Below, piece after piece: positions 1 through 6,690 of a stretch of 13,374 bases of DNA (positions are counted from its first letter, which is position 1; each line of letters begins with the position of its first letter). The notes under the pieces were generated by a model. The model did not search any database, was not told the DNA's origin, and saw only the letters and a list, made by a program, of their open reading frames with translations. The position numbers and the translations under genes were made by a program. The stretch comes from Chitinophagaceae bacterium UBA2793 (lineage in GTDB: Bacteria; Bacteroidota; Bacteroidia; Chitinophagales; Chitinophagaceae): positions 1-13,374 of the forward strand of contig DEHT01000089.1 of NCBI GenBank assembly GCA_002352045.1. Direction: 5' to 3'.

Positions 1-1272
1 GCCATCACCGGCTTTTTTAGAACGCATGTATAAAATATGCGCAGCCATGCCCAGGCTCATAAGCTCCGGAACCGATGATTTTTTTTTTGCATACTGATAC
101 AATAAAGGAACATTACGCATATACATTTTTGAGGTATAGTTTGTACAAATACTTAACCATTGATGTTCTATAAAAGGGTTTCGATACCTGTCCAGTACCT
201 GCCCGGCAAAAACAACAGCATCTTGTACAGAGATGTTTTCCGACTCTATAGCTACTGCTATTTCCTGTTGCATTAATTGTGTAATAAAATAATTAAAAGA
301 ATTATTGGCCATAGCTTCTTTTACTGTTTTAAACCCGGCCAGTAATGCCAGGCCGCAGCTAAAAGTATGCGAGCCATTGAGCAAGCGAATTTTTAATTCT
401 TTAAATTTTTCAATATCGTCAGCAAGCACTACCTGCGGATTTACCGAAGCAAAACTCAGTAATTCCTTTACCACAGGCTTCTTGGTTTCAATGGCCCATA
501 AAGCATATTGTTCACACATTATCATTAGCTCGTCGGAATAACCAAGCCTTACTTCATTTTCATGCTGTTCTTCCTTGCTGAATTTTCCGGGAACAATTCT
601 ATCTACCAGTGAATTGCAGAAATAATTAGCATATTCTAACCATTCAATAAAAGCAATTTCAAATCCATGCAAGTGTGCCTGCTCCAGCACTATCGCCAAA
701 AGTTTATCAGCATTATCGGGTATTAGTTCGGTAGGAACTATCACCATGCCTTTATCTGCCGCACCGTTAAACACTTTAAATCTTTGATATAAAAATGCCA
801 GCAACTTACCGGGAAAAGTTTGTGGTGGTGAAGCATGCACATTGTCTTTTTCCATCACAATACCCAGTTCGGTTGTATTAGAAATTATTATTTGCATGGA
901 TGGATTGGCGGCACATTGTAATATTTCTTCCCATTCTGATTGTGCAGATAATACACGGCTAATGGAAGACACAATTTCATCGTAAGCAATTTTATGACCA
1001 TTATCAATTCCTCTTACTGCCAGTGTATATAAACCATTTTGCACATCAAAGGCATCGGTATCTCCGTTTGTAGTTGATTTTACAACCACCACTCTTCCAT
1101 TAAAACAACCCTGTTTGTTAGCAATATGTACAAGATGATCCGGTAGGCCACGTAGTAAAACACCGGTACCAAATTGTAAAATTTTTTCGGGCAATTGCAA
1201 TAAATGATTACCCGGAACCAATAAATTTTCCTTTGCTGCTATAGATGATAAAATACTTTTAGATAATTGCAT
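1..1272 (-). CDS. uxaB: Tagaturonate reductase (altronate oxidoreductase) UxaB, C-terminus cut by window edge
   Basis: Cytoplasmic NAD-dependent enzyme that reduces D-tagaturonate to D-altronate, the second step of the isomerase route for galacturonate. I translated the reverse strand from ATG at 1272; the frame stays open for 424 codons to base 1, so the end of the gene is missing (E. coli UxaB is about 480 residues from memory). The protein belongs to the polyol-specific long-chain (mannitol) dehydrogenase family: a Rossmann-type ILQFGTG segment at residues 31-37, NTTELG near 132, NSLVDRIVPG at 220-229, and the family signature K-x4-N-x2-H as Lys294, Asn299, His302. RNPFIEHQWLS near 364-374 is also typical of UxaB. 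No signal peptide is seen. It starts two bases after the stop of the CE8 gene, so it is probably co-transcribed with the exported pectin enzymes. A fructuronate or mannitol dehydrogenase is less likely given the pectin context and these motifs. Confidence 0.92.
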   Translation of the reverse strand, partial: MQLSKSILSSIAAKENLLVPGNHLLQLPEKILQFGTGVLLRGLPDHLVHIANKQGCFNGRVVVVKSTTNGDTDAFDVQNGLYTLAVRGIDNGHKIAYDEIVSSISRVLSAQSEWEEILQCAANPSMQIIISNTTELGIVMEKDNVHASPPQTFPGKLLAFLYQRFKVFNGAADKGMVIVPTELIPDNADKLLAIVLEQAHLHGFEIAFIEWLEYANYFCNSLVDRIVPGKFSKEEQHENEVRLGYSDELMIMCEQYALWAIETKKPVVKELLSFASVNPQVVLADDIEKFKELKIRLLNGSHTFSCGLALLAGFKTVKEAMANNSFNYFITQLMQQEIAVAIESENISVQDAVVFAGQVLDRYRNPFIEHQWLSICTNYTSKMYMRNVPLLYQYAKKKSSVPELMSLGMAAHILYMRSKKAGDG

Positions 1273-1274
1273 AG

Positions 1275-2306
1275 TTAATTCATTAAAGGATTCCATCGGT
1301 TGCCAAAAACCCAGTTTGCATTTATTGATTCTGCAGAAGGCTGTCCTGGTGCCGATTGCAGGTTATTTTGATACCAGGTATAATCGCCATTTTGCTTATA
1401 ACAATTATAAAAATAAATTCTATGACCCCACTGAATGTTGTTGCTGGTAGGCACCAAAAAAATAGGTTTGTCGGCCATGTTAGCAGCAAAGCGGCAGTTC
1501 ACTAAATAAAACTGTGCATCTCTGTGGTAGCGTCCCAACTTAAAACCATTGTATCCTTCAAAACTGCAATTGAGCATAACCGATTTTGAATCTTCATACA
1601 TGGAACCATCATGCCAAATGGCAGCATCGCCTGTGTGTGCAATAAACCGACAGTTTTCTGCATAAGCCCATCCCCTTGGGCAATAAAAATCTACACCGCC
1701 TTCCATTATACAATCTTTAAAGTAAAACATACCATTCTCGGTATTCCATGGGCTTACCGTATCGCCGGCATAAGCTTTAAAATGACAGTTAATGGCTTTA
1801 ATGCGTGTACCCAGCATGGTACGCAAAGCCATTTGATGGCTATTTTTTTTGATTGTTTTAATTAAATTATTAGTAGTATCGGTAGCACAATGTATTTGCC
1901 GGTCTGCTATATTATCGAAGCCGTAAGTATTGAAAACAGATAAATTTTTTAAACTGATATCGCTGCTGCTGATATTAAGTGTAGCCACCCCCCAATCGCT
2001 TTGATGCATGCAACGCCACTCATCCCGGGCAATAGCCTGGGTAATGATAGTTTTTTCTCTACTCTCGCCTTCCAAAATGATATTGCTTTTTTCGAGATAA
2101 ATTTTTTCCCGGTAAATACCATTTTTTATAAAGATGAGTCTTGGGGTTGCCGATGAATCGCTCAAACTATTAATGGCACCCTGAATGCTTTTAAAATGTG
2201 CTTTGCCGGTTTTAGATACCACAATTTTTTTTACCTGGGCAGCAAGCGTTGAATCGGCAAAAATGAAACAACCTAAAAAAACGATATAATAAAATATACG
2301 ATTCAT
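1275..2306 (-). CDS. Pectin methylesterase, family CE8, divergent type
   Basis: Predicted to remove methyl esters from homogalacturonan, making it accessible to lyase and polygalacturonase. Starting from MNRIFYY, it has 343 residues with an N-terminal signal peptide (hydrophobic stretch about 4-17, cleavage near residue 23) followed by a right-handed beta-helix. Family landmarks are GIYREKI at 63-69, QMAL with Gln158, GDT with Asp182, GGVDFY with Asp206, and LGRYH with Arg259. These match, by family knowledge, the oxyanion Gln, acid/base Asp, nucleophile Asp and substrate-binding Arg of CE8 enzymes. The Trp that normally ends the LGRPW motif is His261 here, and the usual DFIFG reads DFYCP, so this is an outlying subgroup. 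I chose the ATG at 2306 because it follows the GH105 stop as TAATG; an ATG at 2330 would add eight polar residues ahead of the signal peptide. The enzyme is probably periplasmic. Confidence 0.85.
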   Translation of the reverse strand: MNRIFYYIVFLGCFIFADSTLAAQVKKIVVSKTGKAHFKSIQGAINSLSDSSATPRLIFIKNGIYREKIYLEKSNIILEGESREKTIITQAIARDEWRCMHQSDWGVATLNISSSDISLKNLSVFNTYGFDNIADRQIHCATDTTNNLIKTIKKNSHQMALRTMLGTRIKAINCHFKAYAGDTVSPWNTENGMFYFKDCIMEGGVDFYCPRGWAYAENCRFIAHTGDAAIWHDGSMYEDSKSVMLNCSFEGYNGFKLGRYHRDAQFYLVNCRFAANMADKPIFLVPTSNNIQWGHRIYFYNCYKQNGDYTWYQNNLQSAPGQPSAESINANWVFGNRWNPLMN

Positions 2307-2308
2307 TA
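2304..2308 (-). promoter_or_regulatory. TAATG stop/start overlap joining GH105 and CE8 genes
   Basis: The TAA stop of the GH105 gene (2308-2306) and the ATG of the CE8 gene (2306-2304) share one base. Such an overlap usually means translational coupling: a ribosome that finishes the first gene restarts on the second. It supports the choice of the shorter CE8 reading frame, whose signal peptide then begins at residue 1. Coupling itself is inferred. Confidence 0.7.
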
Positions 2309-4210
2309 GTTTGTTTGTTTTATCAACCATCGAACAAGGTCATGTGCGGCCGAAAAATTTTCGAGATAGGCCGGCAACTTTCTACCATCCAAATATTCAT
2401 TATACAACCAGGGGTCGCCAATGGCAAATACTGTACCTTTCCCCAGTTTGCTTATCGCAATTAAAGCATCCCCTTTATCTGTTAAAACGGCTTTGGCAGG
2501 CTCTTTTAAACTGAGTGTACTAATTTCTTTGATATAAATATTTTTAGCAGTTTTAAATATGGCATTAGCTTTGGGTATGCTTACGGTTCCTGCAGGATAA
2601 TCATTTCCATTCACCTGGTTGCGTGGATTGTTTTCATTGAAATGAATGCCAAATTTTTCTGCAAGCAGGTTGTAATTTTTAAACTCTACATTATTGCTAT
2701 CGTTGGCAAACATCATTAGTACTCCACCTGCTTTTACCCAATTGTAAATGGCCGATATATGTTTTTCTTCAATATAGTTGGGGTTTTTATTTTCCTTTGG
2801 CCAATCGGGGTCTATTAAAAAATAAATAGCAGCATCTTTTAAGTTTACCTCAGTAGGGGCAGTGGTAAGGCTTTGGGTTTGCATGCCGTATGATTTAAAA
2901 ATATCGCCCAATAAAGAAAATCCACCATTGTCTTTTTGCTCCCATATATAATGCGTTTGCTGTATGGTGCCCGTAATATCTTTTGCGGTTTCTTTATTGA
3001 AGTAATAATCCAGCAATACAGTTTTACCGTTACCCTGCTTTAACTGAGGCTGCATTTCCATTTCCACGGCGGCTTTAATAAAACTTCCAACCCCTTTTGG
3101 ATCGTTGGTAATTACGGGTTCCTTTAAATAATATTCTATACTACCATCTCTATAAGGTTTTCCGCCAAGGCCCGATACCTGTACGGTACCTTCTAAATGG
3201 GTATTACCATCTTTGTGCTTTATAAACTTTTTAAGTATGCCTTTATAACCCTTTTGTGCAACCGAAAATTGGTTCTGGGGTAAATAGCCGAGTCTTACTC
3301 CTTTGGCAATGGCATAAACAAACATGCTACTTGCCGAAGATTCAAAATAATTGTTAGCCACATCGGGCCTATCTAAAATATCCCACCAAAGCCCTGTTTT
3401 ATTATCCTGAACTTTTTTTATTGCATCAGTTGTTCTGTTTAAAATAGCAATCAATGCATCTCTTTGAGGATGTTTGTGGGGAAAAAAATCCAGCGCATCA
3501 ACCAGTGCCATCATATACCAGCCTATAGCCCTTCCCCAAAACTGAGGTGATTGGCCGGTAGTTTTATTGGCCCAGCCCATTTGTTTGCTTTCGTCCCATC
3601 CATGAAAAAGTAAACCAGTTATTGGGTCAATGGCATGTTGTTCCATCCATATAAACTGGTTGGCAATATCGTTGAAAGACGTATCCTCGTGCGCCAGCAT
3701 TGCATACTCTGCATAAAAAGGCTGTGCCATATACAAGCCATCCAACCACATTTGATTCGGATATATTTTCTTATGCCAAAAACCACCTTGCATGGTTCGG
3801 GGATGATTCCTCAATTGTTCTCTAAGCCTTGTAGCGGCTTTCCAATATTTTTCTTTGCCTGTTACCCGATAGAGCATTAATAAGCTTGTACCGTTTTTTA
3901 CATTATCAATGTTATAATCTTCCAACTTATAGGTGTTGATATTTCCTTCTTTATCTACAAAAAAATCAATTTGCTTTTGTATGTATTGAAAGTAAGTGCC
4001 ATTGCCTGTTTGTTTCCATACATCGGTAATACCTTCCAATATCACTCCCATATCGTAGGTCCATTTTGCAGGGCGATTATTGAGTGAAAAAGAGTCGGGC
4101 CATTGTTGCATAGCAGTAAGGGCAACAGCCCGGGCACAACAATTTTTTTGAGCAGATACATTAAAACTCAACAATAAAAACGCTAATAAGAATTCAAAAT
4201 ATTTTTTCAT
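2306..4210 (-). CDS. Unsaturated rhamnogalacturonyl/galacturonyl hydrolase GH105 with C-terminal DUF4350-like domain
   Basis: Removes the 4,5-unsaturated uronic acid left at the non-reducing end of oligosaccharides after lyase cutting. From the ATG at 4210 the protein has 634 residues: a signal peptide (about 1-20, ending NVSAQ), a GH105 (alpha/alpha)6 barrel at about 25-385, and a further domain at about 395-634. The GH105 region contains HPRTMQGGFWHKKIYP at 136-151 and QMWLDGLYM at 153-161; Asp157 aligns, from memory, with catalytic Asp143 of Bacillus YteR. HGWDES at 203-208 and SPQFWGRAIGW at 221-231 are also typical. The C-terminal part looks like the DUF4350/GATase-like fold seen behind some Bacteroidota GH105 enzymes (GGVLMMFAND at 495-504, AIGDPWLYNE at 596-605); its role is unknown. 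An ATG at 4237 would put nine polar residues before the signal peptide, so I prefer 4210. Probably periplasmic; it may accept unsaturated galacturonides made by PL1. Confidence 0.9.
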   Translation of the reverse strand: MKKYFEFLLAFLLLSFNVSAQKNCCARAVALTAMQQWPDSFSLNNRPAKWTYDMGVILEGITDVWKQTGNGTYFQYIQKQIDFFVDKEGNINTYKLEDYNIDNVKNGTSLLMLYRVTGKEKYWKAATRLREQLRNHPRTMQGGFWHKKIYPNQMWLDGLYMAQPFYAEYAMLAHEDTSFNDIANQFIWMEQHAIDPITGLLFHGWDESKQMGWANKTTGQSPQFWGRAIGWYMMALVDALDFFPHKHPQRDALIAILNRTTDAIKKVQDNKTGLWWDILDRPDVANNYFESSASSMFVYAIAKGVRLGYLPQNQFSVAQKGYKGILKKFIKHKDGNTHLEGTVQVSGLGGKPYRDGSIEYYLKEPVITNDPKGVGSFIKAAVEMEMQPQLKQGNGKTVLLDYYFNKETAKDITGTIQQTHYIWEQKDNGGFSLLGDIFKSYGMQTQSLTTAPTEVNLKDAAIYFLIDPDWPKENKNPNYIEEKHISAIYNWVKAGGVLMMFANDSNNVEFKNYNLLAEKFGIHFNENNPRNQVNGNDYPAGTVSIPKANAIFKTAKNIYIKEISTLSLKEPAKAVLTDKGDALIAISKLGKGTVFAIGDPWLYNEYLDGRKLPAYLENFSAAHDLVRWLIKQTN

Positions 4211-4266
4211 GTTTTCATTTCTATTTTTTTTGGCCACAACTTTTTAAGCCAAAGGCGTGGAAAGTA

Positions 4267-4324
4267 TATCCATAAAAATGATCATCGTTGTTGGTATAAA
4301 TTAGCTCTACCATTTTTATGGATA
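4267..4324 (-). repeat. Exact 14-bp inverted repeat with 30-base loop between GH28 and GH105 genes
   Basis: The arms at 4267-4280 (TATCCATAAAAATG) and 4311-4324 (its exact reverse complement) are separated by 30 bases. The structure begins ten bases after the GH28 stop in the 123-base gap before GH105. In RNA it would form a stem of 14 pairs, but it is AT-rich and is not followed by a T run, so it is a poor intrinsic terminator in either direction. Reasonable readings are an mRNA processing or stabilising hairpin inside the operon, a site for a dimeric DNA-binding protein, or a small repeat element. The sequence does not decide between these. No convincing promoter was found in the rest of the gap (4211-4333). 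Confidence 0.65.
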
Positions 4325-4333
4325 GTTCATGCC

Positions 4334-5962
4334 TTATTTTACTTGTATAACATTAGGAGTTGAACCAAACTCAAACACCGATTTAGACGTATCAATAACC
4401 GCACTATTTTGCCAAATGATATTTGCGCTGCGGTTGCCTGCCACTTTTATTGCTGCCTGCCCTTCTTTATTGAATGAATAAAATTGCAGTAGCTGACTGT
4501 TTACAATATCTACCAATGGACCGGGCTTACTTGCATTAACCTGAATATTTTTTAATGAAATATTTTTTGCTTCGTTTATTTGAATGCCTTGTTTGGTATT
4601 TGCCATAAAATTTTCAATTTGAATATTTTGAATATTCATTTCGGGCAAGCCCCTAATGAACAAAGCCTTTTCGGCACCATTGCACACTACATTTTTTATA
4701 TAAATATTTTTAAACTGTGGAGTGGCATCTGTAATTGGTTCAAATGTTACCTTAGGAGCTTCCCTGGCTTCGCCTTCCAATACAATTGGATCTTTGGCCA
4801 TATAATACATATCAAACAAAATGGCTTCACCGGGAATATTTTGCATATTAATATTATTGATAAAAATATTTTCTACAATGCCGCCCCTTCCCCTGGTGGT
4901 TTTAAATCGAAGTCCAATATCGGAGCCCACAAATGTGCAATCATCTACAAAAATATTTTTTGCACCGCCACTCATTTCGCTACCAATTACAAAACCGCCA
5001 TGAGCATTGTACACCGTACAGTTTTTAATAATTACATCCTGTGTTGGCATTGCCCGTTTACGGCCTTCCTCGTCTCTGCCACTTTTGATACACAATCCAT
5101 CATCACCCACATCAAATACCGAATTTTCAATTAATACATACCGGCAACTTTCTACATCAATGCCATCGCCATTTTGTGCATACCAGGGATTTTTTACCGT
5201 AATATTTCTTACGGTAAGGTGTGTGCTCATTAAAGGATGCAGGCACCATGCCGCAGAATTTTGAAAAGTAACGCCCTCCAGCAATATTCTATTGCATCGG
5301 GTAAGCACCAATAAATTGGGCCTTAAAAAATCTTTTATGTTTTTATAATCCTCGGCTGTTTTGCCATTGAATAGCACTCCTGCTTTTTTGGTTGTATCGC
5401 CTCGTGCATAATCTTCGCTTGGGTACCATACTTTTTTATCGTTGCTGAGTACGCCTCCATTTGCCAACAGTTTTTTCCATTGGCTATCGGTAAGTTTTCC
5501 TTTTTTTACGGCACGCCATACATCACCATTCCCATCAATTATTCCATGCCCGGTAATGGCAATATTGGTAGCATTGGTTGCCGAAATTGGTGATGCATTT
5601 CTTACAGCAGGTAAGCCTTCCCAATTGGTTTCCACTAAAGGATATTGCGATTTGTCGGCAGTAAATTGCAATAGGGCATTGTGTTGAAGATGCAGATTTA
5701 CATTTGATTTTAAAACTATTGGCCCGGTGAGCCAAAAACCTTTTGGCACCAATACTACTCCGCCTCCTTTTTTATTACAAGCGTCTATTGCAGCTTGTAT
5801 TGCCTTATGATTTAAAGTAACCTCGTTGGATATGGCACCAAACTTTGTGATACTAAAAGTATCTTTCTTAAAAACTGTGGATTTTATAGTGGGTCTTTGC
5901 TGCGCCTGAATGCTAAAAACAATAAGTACGCAACTAACAAAAAATAATAACGATTTTTTCAT
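4334..5962 (-). CDS. Polygalacturonase-family glycoside hydrolase GH28
   Basis: Hydrolyses alpha-1,4 links of galacturonan (or galacturonate-rhamnose links in some members). It has 542 residues from MKKSLL: a signal peptide at 1-20 (SIQA then QQ), then a parallel beta-helix. All GH28 active-site blocks are present: NGDGID at 264-269 (Asp266), GDDGLCIKSG at 286-295 (Asp287, Asp288), AHGG at 320-323 (His321), and LRFKT at 351-355 (Arg352, Lys354). Later rungs repeat a K-N-I-x-(I/V)-x-(N/D) pattern, for example near 335-341, 418-424 and 467-473, as expected for an Asn ladder. The insert around 150-190 (KLTDSQWKKL, VWYPSEDY) looks like that of Bacteroidota GH28 proteins, often exo-acting. The ATG at 5962 is chosen over 5989 because it opens the signal peptide directly. 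The likely site is the periplasm. Endo or exo action and the exact substrate cannot be told from sequence alone. Confidence 0.93.
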   Translation of the reverse strand: MKKSLLFFVSCVLIVFSIQAQQRPTIKSTVFKKDTFSITKFGAISNEVTLNHKAIQAAIDACNKKGGGVVLVPKGFWLTGPIVLKSNVNLHLQHNALLQFTADKSQYPLVETNWEGLPAVRNASPISATNATNIAITGHGIIDGNGDVWRAVKKGKLTDSQWKKLLANGGVLSNDKKVWYPSEDYARGDTTKKAGVLFNGKTAEDYKNIKDFLRPNLLVLTRCNRILLEGVTFQNSAAWCLHPLMSTHLTVRNITVKNPWYAQNGDGIDVESCRYVLIENSVFDVGDDGLCIKSGRDEEGRKRAMPTQDVIIKNCTVYNAHGGFVIGSEMSGGAKNIFVDDCTFVGSDIGLRFKTTRGRGGIVENIFINNINMQNIPGEAILFDMYYMAKDPIVLEGEAREAPKVTFEPITDATPQFKNIYIKNVVCNGAEKALFIRGLPEMNIQNIQIENFMANTKQGIQINEAKNISLKNIQVNASKPGPLVDIVNSQLLQFYSFNKEGQAAIKVAGNRSANIIWQNSAVIDTSKSVFEFGSTPNVIQVK

Positions 5963-6085
5963 ATGACAAAACTTAAAGGAACAACACAATCTATGCTACA
6001 ATTTTAGCCATTAATGCCTTAAATGCAGGGTATTCAACGGCATTTATTTACGCAATCGTTATCGGCAACGATATCGAAAAATACT
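5963..6085 (-). other. Intergenic gap with two small hairpins, no clear promoter
   Basis: This 123-base stretch separates the NTF2-like gene from GH28. It holds two short inverted repeats: ATCGTT/AACGAT at 6055-6060 and 6067-6072 with a six-base loop, and TAAATGC/GCATTTA at 6020-6026 and 6040-6046 with a 13-base loop. Neither is followed by a T run, so they are not obvious terminators. A TATTTTTC sequence lies at the NTF2 stop but has no matching upstream TTTG box. I infer read-through transcription, possibly with RNA processing. Confidence 0.3.
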
Positions 6086-6526
6086 TTATGCTGCTACCGG
6101 CGGTTTTACTGCCTGCCTGGCTACCAATATCCATCCGTTATTGGTTTTTGCAAACACCAGCAAAACCTGTATTTGAAGCAAACCGGGCTTGCCGTTATCG
6201 TTTACTTCTGCCTGTACATTATGACGAACAATTGCGGTATTCTTATACAACTCAATTGTTTCATTGCTGATATTGATAGATACATAATCTGATTTGCCGG
6301 AGCTTAGGCTTTCGATAAATGCATCTCTGTTTTCAATAATACCGGAGGAATGACCATAACTTAACGCCGGCGATGTAAGGGCTGTTAACTGATTTTTATC
6401 GCCGCTTATAAGTGCCAGGCGAAAAGTTTCGAGCACAAATTTTACATCGTTTAAATCTTTTTTTTGTGAAAAAGAAAATAGTGATAGCGCTGAAAGCAAA
6501 GCTGCAAAAAATAGTTTTTTATACAT
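6086..6526 (-). CDS. Exported NTF2-like (DUF4440/SnoaL-type) small protein, function unknown
   Basis: The protein has 146 residues. A signal peptide covers about 1-20 (hydrophobic run FFAALLSALSLFSFS, cleavage near SFS-QKK). The remainder has the layout of a single cone-shaped NTF2-like domain: an N-terminal helix with FRLALISGDKNQLTAL (35-50), then GIIENRDAFIESL near 62-74, and C-terminal strands TAIVRHNVQAEV (97-108) and GWILVARQAVK (131-141). DUF4440 proteins of this kind are widespread in Bacteroidota and most are uncharacterised; some NTF2 folds are enzymes and others bind small ligands. It sits between the CE12 and GH28 genes, with a candidate promoter 45 bases upstream, so it could be the first gene of the distal unit. 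Its export suggests a periplasmic role linked to pectin sugars, but no catalytic residues can be assigned. I do not assign a function. Confidence 0.75.
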   Translation of the reverse strand: MYKKLFFAALLSALSLFSFSQKKDLNDVKFVLETFRLALISGDKNQLTALTSPALSYGHSSGIIENRDAFIESLSSGKSDYVSINISNETIELYKNTAIVRHNVQAEVNDNGKPGLLQIQVLLVFAKTNNGWILVARQAVKPPVAA

Positions 6527-6570
6527 TGATTTAAAATTGTGGGTTTAATTAAAGTTAAAACCGCTTACTT

Positions 6571-6599
6571 AAAAAATAGTAGCAGGAAATAAATACAAA
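6571..6599 (-). promoter_or_regulatory. Candidate Bacteroidota-type promoter upstream of NTF2-like gene
   Basis: On the minus strand TTTG (6599-6596) is followed after 17 bases by TATTTTTT (6578-6571). This matches the published Bacteroidota consensus TTTG / TAnnTTTG at all positions but the last, with a spacing at the short end of the usual range. Transcription would start near 6565, giving a leader of roughly 40 bases before the ATG at 6526. It lies just downstream of a terminator-like stem (6633-6680), which makes a second transcription unit plausible. AT-rich gaps give such matches by chance, so confidence is low. Confidence 0.33.
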
Positions 6600-6632
6600 C
6601 TTCGTTATTAACTTAAACCTATTACCGATAAC

Positions 6633-6680
6633 AAAAAGTACTGCATTAAAATTGATTTTAAAAAAGCAGTTTGCACTTTT
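6633..6680 (-). terminator. Terminator-like compound stem-loop after CE12 gene
   Basis: Read on the minus strand, this structure starts 10 bases after the CE12 stop. It has outer arms AAAAGT/ACTTTT, middle arms ACTGC/GCAGT and an inner TTAAAAT/ATTTTAA pair, with small unpaired bulges, and ends in ACTTTTTG with five T. It could end or reduce transcription of the SusC-to-CE12 segment. The stem has little GC, and the plus-strand side has an equally T-rich tail, so it may instead be a plain RNA stability element. Confidence 0.42.
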
Positions 6681-6690
6681 TATTTCATTT

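Noticed and set aside
4214..4252. Small inverted repeat (CCAC/GTGG with an inner GCC/GGC) in the GH28-GH105 gap
   Set aside because: Only three to four pairs per arm; expected by chance, unlike the 14-bp repeat at 4267-4324.
4560..5000. Recurring AAATATTTTT-like strings in the GH28 gene that look like a DNA repeat
   Set aside because: They encode the recurring K-N-I-(F/Y/S) rung pattern of the beta-helix; the repetition is protein structure written in AT-rich codons, not a separate element.
4580..5134. Plus-strand open frame of 184 codons opposite GH28
   Set aside because: It lies wholly antisense to a clear GH28 gene with intact catalytic motifs; its composition (many Ile, Phe, His, Asn) is what the complement of AT-rich beta-helix codons gives, and it has no recognisable domain.
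5963..5989. Upstream ATG for GH28 adding nine residues (MCCSFKFCH)
   Set aside because: The residues before MKKSLL would spoil an ordinary signal peptide; the second ATG gives the standard positively charged start and hydrophobic core.
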